The notes under the pieces are model-generated. The model worked only from the letters and a program-made list of their open reading frames with translations, searched no databases and was not told the DNA's origin. Shown here piece after piece: positions 55,760 through 64,000 of a stretch of DNA of 64,000 nt. The DNA is taken from positions 1 through 64,000 of the forward strand of contig CALSPM010000007.1 in assembly GCA_943788235.1 (NCBI GenBank), read 5' to 3'. The position numbers and the translations under genes are program-made. The first letter of the stretch is position 1; every line of letters begins with the position of its first letter. Source of the stretch: an uncultured Cyclobacteriaceae bacterium. GTDB lineage: Bacteria > Bacteroidota > Bacteroidia > Cytophagales > Cyclobacteriaceae.

Positions 55760-56392
55760 ATGGATTCAATTGTAATTCAAATCGCTTCATCATATCATGT
55801 GGAATATGCCCATGACATATCTTACTTGATAGAAGAGAGTGCCAAAAAAAGGGGAACCGGTATTGCCAAACGTTCACCCAGTTACATCATACAGAAAATA
55901 AATGAGCGCAAGGCCATTATTGCGGTCACTCGCCAGGGAGAGCTCGTCGGATTTTGCTATATAGAAAGCTGGGGTAACACCAAATATGTAGCCAATTCTG
56001 GACTCGTCATCCATCATAAATTTCGGAACCAAGGCGTGGCTAAAAAAATCAAAAAGCTCGCTTTTCACCATTCCATAAAAATGTTTCCTGAAGCTAAACT
56101 CTTTGGATTGACCACGTCATTGCCGGTAATGAAAATAAATTCAGAATTGGGTTATGAGCCTGTCACCTTCAGTGAATTGACCGATGATGATGCGTTTTGG
56201 AAAGGCTGTCAGAGTTGTGTCAACTATGAGATTTTACAAACAAAGAACCGCAGTAACTGTCTCTGCACAGGGATGTTATATAATCCAGCCGTTAACAAGG
56301 AAAAGAAAAAATATTTCTGGAATAAGTCGAAATGGCTCAGTAGATGGGCAACTATTAAGAATAAGATGGGCGATAATAAACTATCAATATGA
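55760..56392 (+). CDS. GNAT N-acetyltransferase in the arginine operon
   Basis: A 210-residue GNAT-fold protein. It has the acetyl-CoA loop NSGLVIHHKFRNQGVAKKI (about residues 78-96) and later Cys pairs (CQSCVNYE and CLCTGMLY) that may bind metal. It starts the arginine operon and overlaps argG by four bases. In Bacteroidota, no classical argA or argJ is usual, and a GNAT at this place is a good candidate for the N-acyl-glutamate synthase that begins the pathway, but sequence does not show whether the donor is acetyl-CoA or succinyl-CoA. Confidence 0.75.
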   Translation: MDSIVIQIASSYHVEYAHDISYLIEESAKKRGTGIAKRSPSYIIQKINERKAIIAVTRQGELVGFCYIESWGNTKYVANSGLVIHHKFRNQGVAKKIKKLAFHHSIKMFPEAKLFGLTTSLPVMKINSELGYEPVTFSELTDDDAFWKGCQSCVNYEILQTKNRSNCLCTGMLYNPAVNKEKKKYFWNKSKWLSRWATIKNKMGDNKLSI

Positions 56393-57576
56393 AGAAAAAA
56401 GTACTACTCGCCTTCAGCGGCGGTTTAGATACCTCTTATTGTGCCTTGTATTTGGTCAAAGAGCGTGGCTTTGAGGTGGTAGCAGCCACAATAAATACGG
56501 GAGGATTTGATGAGATAGCTGCGAATCAATTGCAGGAAAAAGCCTTTTCATTGGGTGCTTCGGACTATAAATTCATTGACGAGACTGCGCATTTTTATAA
56601 GCAGGGGATAAAGTATTTAATTTTTGGAAATGTATTAAAAAACAATACTTACCCTCTTTCTGTGAGCGCAGAGCGAGTTTTCCAAGCGATGGCATTAGCT
56701 TATTTGGCTATAGAAATGGGGGTAGATGCCATTGCACATGGAAGTACAGGGGCTGGAAATGATCAGATTAGATTTGACCTTATTTTTAAAACGATGTGCC
56801 CTCAAATTGAGATCATCACACCTATTAGAGATTTGGCATTGTCTCGCGAAAAAGAAATTTCTTATTTGCAGCAGCATGGCGTGGAGGGTGTTTGGGAAAA
56901 AGCACGGTACTCAATTAATGAAGGATTATGGGGAACTTCTATTGGAGGTATGGAGACCCTTACCTCAAATGGGGTGTTACCTGAAGAAGCATTTCCAAAT
57001 CAACTCCAAGAGGTCGATGCTGAGGTGATTGAGATAAGATTTGAAAAGGGTGAACCGGTTGGCCTGAATGGTACGATTATGACTCCCATTGACGTAATTA
57101 AGCGTTTAAATGAGTGGGGCGGTAAGTATGCCATTGGTCGGGATGTGCATGTAGGAGATACGATCATAGGTATCAAAGGACGTGTAGGATTTGAGGCGGC
57201 TGGGCCATTAATGCTCATCAAAGGGCATCACTTACTTGAGAAACATACCTTATCGAAGCAGCAATTGTTTATTAAGGATCAAATGGCTGCTTTTTATGGA
57301 AGTCTGATGCACGAAGGTCAATACCTAGACCCTGTGATGAGAAATATGGAGGCCTTTCTTTCTTCATCACAAAAAAATGTAACCGGTACTGTTGAAATAC
57401 GCTTAGCACCGTATAGATTTCAATTATTGGGTATTCAGTCTGATTTTGATTTAATGCAGTCTGCCGTAGCCAACTATGGTGAGACAAATAAGGCCTGGTC
57501 TGCGGCAGAAGTCAAAGGCTTTACGAAAATTTTTTCTAATCAAACTAAATTATGCTACGGCTTAAAAGATGCATAA
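56389..57576 (+). CDS. argG: Argininosuccinate synthase
   Basis: A 395-residue enzyme joining citrulline and aspartate using ATP. The PP-loop AFSGGLDTSYCALYLV is at residues 8-23, and HGSTGAGNDQIRFDL supports the citrulline and aspartate sites. Length and order match the family. It overlaps the GNAT gene (ATGA) and argC (8 bases). Confidence 0.95.
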   Translation: MKKKVLLAFSGGLDTSYCALYLVKERGFEVVAATINTGGFDEIAANQLQEKAFSLGASDYKFIDETAHFYKQGIKYLIFGNVLKNNTYPLSVSAERVFQAMALAYLAIEMGVDAIAHGSTGAGNDQIRFDLIFKTMCPQIEIITPIRDLALSREKEISYLQQHGVEGVWEKARYSINEGLWGTSIGGMETLTSNGVLPEEAFPNQLQEVDAEVIEIRFEKGEPVGLNGTIMTPIDVIKRLNEWGGKYAIGRDVHVGDTIIGIKGRVGFEAAGPLMLIKGHHLLEKHTLSKQQLFIKDQMAAFYGSLMHEGQYLDPVMRNMEAFLSSSQKNVTGTVEIRLAPYRFQLLGIQSDFDLMQSAVANYGETNKAWSAAEVKGFTKIFSNQTKLCYGLKDA

Positions 57577-58540
57577 ATTAAATATAGGAATCGTAGGTGC
57601 GGCAGGTTATACCGCAGGGGAGTTGATCAGGATATTATGTAATCATCCCAATGTTGACCAAATTATTGCACAAAGCGCAAGTCAAAAAGGTAAAAAAATC
57701 TCATCCATTCATACTGACTTGGTTGGTGATGTTGAATCTGAGTTTCAAGAAAAGCTAGAGGCTCAAGAACTAGATGTAGTTTTCCTTTGCAAAGGACACG
57801 GACAATCTCAAACTTATTTGGCGGCTCATACTGAACTGTATTCAATCAAGATCATAGATTTAAGTCAAGATTTTAGAATCTCTGGATCCCATGAATTTGT
57901 CTATGGCTTACCTGAAATGTCTCGAAAATGGATACGAAAAGCGAATTACATCGCTAATCCAGGCTGCTTTGCGACTGCCATCCAATTAGGTTTACTGCCT
58001 GCTATGGCCGCATCCGTAGTTCATGGGGATATTCATGTATCAGGACTTACCGGATCAACAGGTGCCGGTCAAGCCAAAACTGCAACTTCTCATTATTCTT
58101 GGAGGAATGGTAATGCCAGCGTTTACAAGGCGTTTGAGCATCAACATCTTCGGGAAATAGGCCAATCTTGCGATCAGTTAAATCCTTCATTTTCTGGCTG
58201 TATGAACTTCATACCCTATCGCGGGGCCTTTACTCGAGGTATCATCACCAGCACTTATTTCAATTCAGATGAAAGTGAAGCCACCCTCAAATCTATTTAT
58301 AAAGATTATTATGAAGGACACCCTTTCACCCATGTGATCGATCATAATCCTGATTTAAAGATGGTGACCAACACCAATAAAGCATTGGTTCATGTTTCCA
58401 AAACTGATAATCAAGTACTTATTATTACGGTTATAGATAATTTATTAAAAGGGGCTTCAGGGCAGGCCATTCAAAACATGAACCTAATTTTTGATTTAGA
58501 TGAAGCTACAGGTTTGGCTTTAAAAAGCAATATATTTTAA
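57569..58540 (+). CDS. argC: N-acyl-gamma-glutamyl-phosphate reductase
   Basis: A 323-residue NADPH enzyme. The N-terminal cofactor motif is GIVGAAGYTAGELIRIL, the catalytic Cys is in NPGCFATAIQLG, and GSTGAGQAKTATSHYSWRNGNASVY is the substrate region. It reduces the acyl-glutamyl phosphate made by ArgB. It overlaps argG by eight bases; proC starts three bases after it. Confidence 0.96.
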   Translation: MHKLNIGIVGAAGYTAGELIRILCNHPNVDQIIAQSASQKGKKISSIHTDLVGDVESEFQEKLEAQELDVVFLCKGHGQSQTYLAAHTELYSIKIIDLSQDFRISGSHEFVYGLPEMSRKWIRKANYIANPGCFATAIQLGLLPAMAASVVHGDIHVSGLTGSTGAGQAKTATSHYSWRNGNASVYKAFEHQHLREIGQSCDQLNPSFSGCMNFIPYRGAFTRGIITSTYFNSDESEATLKSIYKDYYEGHPFTHVIDHNPDLKMVTNTNKALVHVSKTDNQVLIITVIDNLLKGASGQAIQNMNLIFDLDEATGLALKSNIF

Positions 58541-58542
58541 TC

Positions 58543-59346
58543 ATGACAAAAGTAAACAAAATAGCCATACTTGGAGCAGGTAATTTAGGTATTTCCATCG
58601 CTACCGGGATTGTTGAAAAGAAACTGAAATTGCCATCAGATATTTTTTTAACCAGAAGACATACCGGCCTTCTCGATAAGTATCGAGACTTAGGATACAA
58701 GGTTTCTAGTGATAATAAGGAGGCAGTTGAACAATCTGAAATTATTTTTCTCTGTGTTCAGCCCAAACAAATTGACGCATTGATTGAAGTAATTAAACCT
58801 ATTTTGAGAAAGGATCATATTCTGGTATCAGTGATTATGGGTGTTTCTTTAGATCTCTTGAGAGAAAAGATTTCAGGTGTAGTTCAGCTCGTTCGGGCTA
58901 TGCCCAATACGGCGGTAGCGATTGGTCAATCTATGACTTGTTTGGCTACACAAGGAACGGATACGGTATTGAAGAAGGTCGATCCGCTCTTTCAAACTTT
59001 AGGGTTGACTTTATTGATTGAAGAATGCCTGATGCAAGCCGCGACCGTATTGGGAGCCAGTGGAATTGCTTTTTTTATGAGTTATTTACGTGCCGCGACG
59101 CAGGCCGGCGTACAAATGGGCTTTGATACCGAGGAAGCTCAAAAAATAGCAGTTCAAACCGCCAAGGGGGCTGCCTCTCTAATCTTAGCGCATAACAGTC
59201 ATCCAGAAGTTGAAATAGATAAGGTAACTACGCCGCAAGGGTGTACGATAGAAGGGTTGAATGAGATGGAGCATCAAGGATTCAGTTCTTCCTTAATTAA
59301 AGGAGTGATGACTTCATTCAATAAAATAAATCATATGAAATCATGA
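58543..59346 (+). CDS. proC: Pyrroline-5-carboxylate reductase
   Basis: A 267-residue NAD(P)H enzyme that makes proline from pyrroline-5-carboxylate. The Rossmann motif AILGAGNLGISIATGI, the central VVQLVRAMPNTAVAIGQSM and the C-terminal VTTPQGCTIEGLNEME (P5C-binding region, cf. TPGGxT) are present. Its place between argC and argD suggests that proline and arginine synthesis are co-regulated, or that ornithine-derived P5C is used. No proA/proB in view. Confidence 0.93.
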   Translation: MTKVNKIAILGAGNLGISIATGIVEKKLKLPSDIFLTRRHTGLLDKYRDLGYKVSSDNKEAVEQSEIIFLCVQPKQIDALIEVIKPILRKDHILVSVIMGVSLDLLREKISGVVQLVRAMPNTAVAIGQSMTCLATQGTDTVLKKVDPLFQTLGLTLLIEECLMQAATVLGASGIAFFMSYLRAATQAGVQMGFDTEEAQKIAVQTAKGAASLILAHNSHPEVEIDKVTTPQGCTIEGLNEMEHQGFSSSLIKGVMTSFNKINHMKS

Positions 59347-60470
59347 AGATGTTTGATGTTTATCCACGCTATGACATTGAACCGGTGCGCGGACTGGGTT
59401 CCTGGATCTGGGACCAAGAAGGTCAGAAATATTTAGATTTTTATGGAGGACATGCCGTTATATCCATTGGGCACAGCCATCCTCATTATATTGATCGTGT
59501 TCAGCATCAATTGCGACAGCTTGGATTTTATTCTAATTCTGTTCAAATGCCTATTCAAGACGAATTAAGTCAAAAATTAGGGGAAATGTCTGGATATACG
59601 GATCATGAGTTGTTTTTATGTAATTCTGGAGCTGAGGCCATAGAAAATGCATTGAAGGTTGCTTCATTTCATACCAAGAGATCCAAAATAATTGTATTTC
59701 AAAATGCTTTTCATGGAAGAACCTCTTTAGCCGTAACCGCAACTGATACCACCAAATTGATAGCACCTATCAATCAAAACGACCGCTTTATCAGAGTCAA
59801 ATTAAATGATTTGAAAGCGGTAGCCCAGTGTCTGGACGCATCGGTGGCAGCAGTACTGATTGAGGGGATTCAGGGAGTAGGGGGCATACAAGTGCCCGAT
59901 GATGCTTTTTTAAAGGAGTTGAAGTTGTTATGTAAGAAAAATGGGTCCTTACTAATTGTAGATGAAATCCAAAGTGGTTATGGTCGCACAGGCAAATTCT
60001 TTGCTCATCAATATGCTCAAGTTGAGCCAGACCTGATTACCATTGCCAAAGGTATGGGAAATGGATTTCCGATAGGGGGTGTCCTGATGCATCAAGATAT
60101 CAAGGCATGGTCTGGGATGCTCGGAACCACTTTTGGAGGCAATCATTTGGCCTGTGCCGCCGGCCTAGCTGTTCTCGAGGTCATTGATTCGGAGGAATTA
60201 ATTAATCAGGCCAATTTTATGGGGGACTTGCTTTGGAAAGCATTGGAATCATTAGAAAACTTGGTTCAAATAAGAGGTAGAGGATTGATGATAGGACTGG
60301 ATTTGGCAGAAGATTCTAAACCTTTCAGGCATAGTTTATTGAAAGAGCAATACGTTTTTGTAGGATCAGCTGCGCAATCAAATACTGTCAGGCTTTTACC
60401 CTCCCTTGGGGTGAGTCAGGATGAATTAGTTGTTTTTTTAGAAGCATTTAAAAAAGTAGGGTATGCCTAA
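59343..60470 (+). CDS. argD: N-acylornithine aminotransferase
   Basis: A 375-residue class III PLP aminotransferase. The PLP Lys is in TIAKGMGNGFPIGG, with DEIQSGYGRTGKFFAH before it and SGAEAIENALKVA near the N-terminus. It makes N-acetyl (or N-succinyl) ornithine from the semialdehyde. It overlaps proC by four bases and argF' by eight. Confidence 0.95.
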   Translation: MKMFDVYPRYDIEPVRGLGSWIWDQEGQKYLDFYGGHAVISIGHSHPHYIDRVQHQLRQLGFYSNSVQMPIQDELSQKLGEMSGYTDHELFLCNSGAEAIENALKVASFHTKRSKIIVFQNAFHGRTSLAVTATDTTKLIAPINQNDRFIRVKLNDLKAVAQCLDASVAAVLIEGIQGVGGIQVPDDAFLKELKLLCKKNGSLLIVDEIQSGYGRTGKFFAHQYAQVEPDLITIAKGMGNGFPIGGVLMHQDIKAWSGMLGTTFGGNHLACAAGLAVLEVIDSEELINQANFMGDLLWKALESLENLVQIRGRGLMIGLDLAEDSKPFRHSLLKEQYVFVGSAAQSNTVRLLPSLGVSQDELVVFLEAFKKVGYA

Positions 60471-61413
60471 TCATTTTTGTTCAGCTGAGGATTGTCCAGA
60501 TCTCGTGGGGTGGATTGGTGAAGCCTTAATACTTAAGGAAACACCCCATAAAGACAAATTACTGGGAACTAATAAAACGCTCGGGCTTATTTTTTTCAAT
60601 GCCAGCTTACGTACCCGTTTAAGTACCATCAAAGCTGCTCAAAACTTGGGTATGGAAACGATCACTTTCAACATAAATAAGGAGGGATGGCAAATAGAAA
60701 CAGCTCAAGGTGTAGTTATGGATGGAGATCTTGCCGAGCACATCACTGAGGCGGCCGCAGTCATGGGAGGGTATTGTGATATTTTGGGTGTTCGAGCTTT
60801 TCCAACACTATTAGATAGAAAGGAAGATTATTCAGAAAAATGTCTTTTAGGTTTTCAAGAATATGCAGGCGTCCCGATCATCAATCTCGAATCTGCCGCC
60901 TTACATCCCTTACAGTCTTTTGCAGATTTGATGACCATAGAACAGCATAAAAAAAAAAAACGACCTAAGGTTGTAATGACTTGGGCACCTCATATCAAAG
61001 CACTACCACAGGCAGTGCCCAATTCTTTTTCCCAATGGATGCAGCATTACGATGCGGACTTTCATATTGCTCATCCTGAGGGTATGGAATTAGATGCTCA
61101 ATTCACCAAAAATGCAATATTGAGCTATGATCAAGATGAAGCCTTTAAAGAAGCAGACTTTATCTATGTAAAAAATTGGTCATCCTATCATGATTATGGT
61201 GAACCCCTAAAAAATCAGCAAGGATGGATGGTAACTTTAGAAAAATTACAACGTACCCATCAAGCTAAATTAATGCATTGTTTGCCTGTTCGTAGAAATG
61301 TAGTGATCGCAGATAATGCCATGGATAGCGAGTATTCGATTATCCAAGACCAAGCCTATAATCGAATATTTGCAGCTCAACTCGTATTGAAAAAATTACT
61401 AACAAAATCATGA
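60463..61413 (+). CDS. argF': N-acyl-ornithine carbamoyltransferase (probable succinyl type)
   Basis: A 316-residue carbamoyltransferase of the acetyl/succinyl-ornithine group, not the ordinary ornithine enzyme. The carbamoyl phosphate motif is SLRTRLST (residues 48-55); the 'HPLQSFADLMTIEQ' region and MHCLPVRRN are typical of the group. The residue that sets acyl choice, Glu92 in Xanthomonas (acetyl) and Pro90 in Bacteroides (succinyl), is Ala91 here (MDGDLAEHI). Small residues there favour the succinyl substrate by known mutants. It makes N-acyl-citrulline, so ArgE acts after this step. Position is consistent with the Bacteroidota pathway. Confidence 0.88.
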   Translation: MPNHFCSAEDCPDLVGWIGEALILKETPHKDKLLGTNKTLGLIFFNASLRTRLSTIKAAQNLGMETITFNINKEGWQIETAQGVVMDGDLAEHITEAAAVMGGYCDILGVRAFPTLLDRKEDYSEKCLLGFQEYAGVPIINLESAALHPLQSFADLMTIEQHKKKKRPKVVMTWAPHIKALPQAVPNSFSQWMQHYDADFHIAHPEGMELDAQFTKNAILSYDQDEAFKEADFIYVKNWSSYHDYGEPLKNQQGWMVTLEKLQRTHQAKLMHCLPVRRNVVIADNAMDSEYSIIQDQAYNRIFAAQLVLKKLLTKS

Positions 61414-62195
61414 GGAAAAAACTCTATATCGTTAAAATAGGGGGCAATGTCATTAATGATTCCATAAAATTGAAGCAATTTTTAATGGCATTCAAAGTCC
61501 TTGAAGGCCTTAAAATACTTATTCACGGAGGAGGAGCAAAAGCCACGCAATGGGGAAAAAAACTCTCATTAAATATCCAAATGATTGAAGGAAGACGTGT
61601 GACAAATGATGAAATGATCGATGTGGTAACCATGGTCTATTCTGGCCTGCTTAATAAAAAAATAGTAGCTGCGCTTCAGTCAGAAAATTGTGACGCTTTG
61701 GGTTTGAGCGGTGTAGATGCCAATCTCATTCTTTCAAAAAAAAGGCCCTTACAGGGAGGTATTGATTATGGCTGGGTTGGAGATCCCCTATTTGTCAATA
61801 CGGCACGCATCTCTTCGTTTATAGATTTGGGACTGGTACCTGTTTTGGCACCCATTACCCATGAGGGCCAAGGGAATTTATTGAATACCAATGCAGATAC
61901 CATTGCCAATGTAGTGGCCACCGCAATGGTGAAAAAGTATGAAGTGCATTTGATCTATGCATTCGAGCTTCCGGGCGTCATGAAAGATGTCCAAAAGCCA
62001 GATTCTTTGATCCACCGAATAGATCATGCCTACTTTACTGAATTAAAGTCAAAAGGTTTGGTCAGTCAGGGAATGATTCCTAAACTGGATAATGCCTTTC
62101 AAGCTCTTGCGCAAGGTGTAACGCAAGTATGTATTATTAGATTCGATAAAGTCAATTTATTAACTCAAGAACATGAATATACTTCCATTATCTAA
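61410..62195 (+). CDS. argB: N-acylglutamate kinase
   Basis: A 261-residue amino-acid kinase. The ATP loop is VKIGGNVIND (start), GGGAKATQWGKKL follows, with the acyl-glutamate region EGRRVTNDEMIDVVTMVYSG. It phosphorylates N-acetyl or N-succinyl-glutamate. The N-terminal helix of arginine-sensitive hexameric kinases is missing, so feedback by arginine at this enzyme seems unlikely, which would leave room for transcript-level control at the leader. It overlaps argF' by four bases and argE by 23. Confidence 0.93.
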   Translation: MRKKLYIVKIGGNVINDSIKLKQFLMAFKVLEGLKILIHGGGAKATQWGKKLSLNIQMIEGRRVTNDEMIDVVTMVYSGLLNKKIVAALQSENCDALGLSGVDANLILSKKRPLQGGIDYGWVGDPLFVNTARISSFIDLGLVPVLAPITHEGQGNLLNTNADTIANVVATAMVKKYEVHLIYAFELPGVMKDVQKPDSLIHRIDHAYFTELKSKGLVSQGMIPKLDNAFQALAQGVTQVCIIRFDKVNLLTQEHEYTSII

Positions 62196-63270
62196 CGAAC
62201 AATTGGAGGATTATTATCAATCTGCGCTGGCCTTAATTAAGGTATTGATCTGCACGCCTAGCTTGAGTAAAGAAGAGACGCAGACCGCTGCTCTTTTGTC
62301 TGACAAGTTGGAGGCTCAGGGTATTTCTTTTGAGCGTAAGCATCATAATTTATGGATGAGAAATAAATATTTTCATGCGGATAAACCCACTTTACTACTC
62401 AATTCCCATCATGATACCGTTAAACCCAATGAGAGTTATACTTTGAATCCCTTTGATCCTTCGGTTAAGGAGGGAAAGCTATCGGGTTTGGGAAGCAATG
62501 ATGCGGGCGCTTCCTTGGTCGCGTTGTTACATACTTTTATCCATTTTTATGAGATTGATTTGCCCATCAATGTGGTTTTTGCAGCGACGGCAGAAGAAGA
62601 AATATCAGGAGAAAATGGATTAAGATCTATTTTAGCAGATTTGGGGCGAATCGATTATGCTCTTGTAGGGGAACCTACTGAAATGAAAATGGCCATAGCT
62701 GAAAAAGGGTTGATGGTTTTGGATGTATACGTAAAAGGGGTAGCAGGGCATGCGGCACGTGATGTAGGAGAGAATGCTATTTATAAGGCAATGCAGGATG
62801 TAGCATGGTTTAAAAACCATGTTTTCGATAGAAAATCATCCACACTAGGTCCGGTCAAGATGGCGGTTACCATGATTGAGGCAGGTTATCAGCATAATTT
62901 AATACCCGATACCTGTCATTTTGTGGTAGATGTAAGAACAACAGATGTCTATACCCATTCTGAAATTCTTACTTTCATTAATCAGAAAACTTCAAGCTTG
63001 GTACGACCCAGATCCACCCATTTAAATCCTTCGGGCTTGTCAAATGACCATATTCTGATTCAGGCGGCAACGAGACTGGGCATTGATCAATTTGGGTCAC
63101 CTACCCTTTCGGATCAATGTTTGATGCCTTTTCCGAGTGCTAAAATGGGGCCAGGCCTGTCTGAAAGATCTCATTCTGCTGATGAATTTATTTACTTAGA
63201 TGAAATAAAGCAGGGCATCAAAGGCTATATTGACTTAATCACAACACTTTCCAAAATCACACCAAAATGA
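62173..63270 (+). CDS. argE: N-acylcitrulline/ornithine deacylase (M20 family)
   Basis: A 365-residue M20 zinc hydrolase. The metal-ligand motifs are SHHDTVKP and the GSNDAGASL loop, with the catalytic Glu in AEEEISGENG; a later KMGPGLSERSHSADEF provides the last His. In a route with acyl-citrulline, this enzyme frees citrulline rather than ornithine. It overlaps argB by 23 bases and argH by four, so translation is coupled. Confidence 0.92.
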   Translation: MNILPLSNEQLEDYYQSALALIKVLICTPSLSKEETQTAALLSDKLEAQGISFERKHHNLWMRNKYFHADKPTLLLNSHHDTVKPNESYTLNPFDPSVKEGKLSGLGSNDAGASLVALLHTFIHFYEIDLPINVVFAATAEEEISGENGLRSILADLGRIDYALVGEPTEMKMAIAEKGLMVLDVYVKGVAGHAARDVGENAIYKAMQDVAWFKNHVFDRKSSTLGPVKMAVTMIEAGYQHNLIPDTCHFVVDVRTTDVYTHSEILTFINQKTSSLVRPRSTHLNPSGLSNDHILIQAATRLGIDQFGSPTLSDQCLMPFPSAKMGPGLSERSHSADEFIYLDEIKQGIKGYIDLITTLSKITPK

Positions 63271-64000
63271 AATTGTGGCATAAAGAAGAAACTATTGATA
63301 AAATTTTTGAACGCTTTACCGTGGGCAAAGATCCTGAGTTGGATGTTTATTTAGCTAAATATGATATCATCGGTTCTAGGGCGCATGTAAAGATGCTGGG
63401 ACAAATAGGGCTTTTAAAATCAGAGGAGATCATTGCTATTGGCTTGGGTCTCAATAACATTGATCAAATGATTGATTCAGGTACTTTTGAAATCAGTGAA
63501 GGCGTAGAGGATTGTCATTCTCAAATTGAAATATTGCTCACTGAAGAGTTAGGGGAGATAGGAAAAAAAATACACAGTGGGAGATCACGAAATGATCAAG
63601 TTCTTACTGCGCTGAAACTTTTTGCTAAATCAGAACTTGAAGAAATAGCTACCTTGATCAAAGATCTTTTTGAACTTTTGATGGCTATGAGCGAGCGTTA
63701 TAAGAAGGTTTTGATGCCAGGTTATACGCATATGCAAATTGCGATGCCTTCTTCATTTGGCCTGTGGTTTGCGGCCTATGCTGAAAGCCTTCTTGATGAT
63801 CTATTGCAGCTCAAGTCAAGTTATCAATTGGTGGATAAAAACCCCTTAGGATCGGCAGCAGGCTATGGCTCCTCTTTTCCATTAAATCGATTATCTACTA
63901 CTGAGGAAATGGGTTTTGGAGGCATCAATGTGAATGCAATATACGCCCAAATGACACGAGGTAAAATGGAAAAAAGTGTAGGATTTTCGGTCAATAGTAT
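63267..64000 (+). CDS. argH: Argininosuccinate lyase, N-terminal part
   Basis: The first 244 codons of argininosuccinate lyase, cut by the right edge. ATG 63267 overlaps the argE stop. Residues include the N-terminal FTVGKDPELDVYLAKYDIIGSRAHV, the GRSRNDQVLTALKLF motif and GYTHMQIAMPSSFGLWFAAYAE. The catalytic signature loop (SSxMPxKxNP) lies beyond the window. It cleaves argininosuccinate to arginine and fumarate and completes the pathway. Confidence 0.95.
   Translation, partial: MKLWHKEETIDKIFERFTVGKDPELDVYLAKYDIIGSRAHVKMLGQIGLLKSEEIIAIGLGLNNIDQMIDSGTFEISEGVEDCHSQIEILLTEELGEIGKKIHSGRSRNDQVLTALKLFAKSELEEIATLIKDLFELLMAMSERYKKVLMPGYTHMQIAMPSSFGLWFAAYAESLLDDLLQLKSSYQLVDKNPLGSAAGYGSSFPLNRLSTTEEMGFGGINVNAIYAQMTRGKMEKSVGFSVNS

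Noticed and set aside
1-64000. tRNA or rRNA genes, CRISPR arrays, IS elements and prophage
   Set aside because: I looked in all intergenic spaces and found no cloverleaf-like sequence, spaced direct repeats, transposase or phage genes; xerD is a housekeeping recombinase, not an integrase.

Overview
The window comes from an AT-rich chromosome of a Bacteroidota bacterium, probably a free-living marine or aquatic member of the Cytophagia/Saprospiria type. The evidence is a PorT protein of the type IX secretion system (T9SS), a T9SS cargo with a gliding-type C-terminal domain, a DUF5606 protein, the Bacteroidota form of arginine synthesis with an N-acyl-ornithine carbamoyltransferase, a Na+-pumping NADH:quinone reductase, many short-spaced genes without Shine-Dalgarno sites, and several copies of the Bacteroidota -7 promoter element TANNTTTG. 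I found no tRNA, rRNA, CRISPR array, insertion sequence or prophage. Most of the window is housekeeping.

Layout. 1-2000: an outer-membrane beta-barrel and a NeuD-like acyltransferase. 2150-8117 (minus): a tight run xerD-pyrD-ftsK-lolA-pyrF that joins chromosome dimer resolution with pyrimidine synthesis. 8141-10838 (plus): aroQ, a class V aminotransferase, rnhA and a broken trmN6. 10873-14468 (minus): a saccharopine dehydrogenase-like protein, an SDR, porT and menG. 14525-23609 (mostly plus): engB, a DUF5606 protein, a trans-3-hydroxyproline dehydratase, a triply frameshifted Na+/solute symporter, a PadR regulator with a large palindromic operator, a frameshifted nucleotidyltransferase beside a sugar kinase, a DMT exporter and a glycosyltransferase. 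23674-30829 (minus): a c-type heme lipoprotein, a sulfatase lipoprotein and an M16 peptidase. 30947-40652: MFS transporter, trans-sulfuration enzyme, lipoprotein, MscS channel, M3 peptidase and a large orphan protein. 40754-44264 (minus): sdhCAB. 44551-47808: a frameshifted T9SS cargo and a DCC-family protein. 47855-50433: fabD, a small lipoprotein, cmk, ispH. 50558-55194: nqrABCDE without nqrF. 55760-64000: an arginine operon (GNAT, argG, argC, proC, argD, argF', argB, argE, argH).

Two themes deserve attention. First, a 565-base leader before the arginine operon holds a 21-codon open frame that ends in two arginine codons and a stop, inside alternative hairpins. This looks like an undescribed arginine attenuator. 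Second, five genes (trmN6, the symporter, the nucleotidyltransferase, the MFS transporter and the T9SS cargo) carry eight single-base frameshifts, seven of them a gained base, while the clearly essential genes are intact. This may be residual sequence error or real gene decay; the sequence alone cannot decide.

Functionally the window covers central respiration (succinate dehydrogenase and Na+-NQR feeding quinone, menG making menaquinone, pyrD reducing it), cell-envelope assembly (lolA, porT, beta-barrel), nucleotide synthesis, and uptake and breakdown of organic matter (sulfatase, peptidases, hydroxyproline, amino-sugar salvage).
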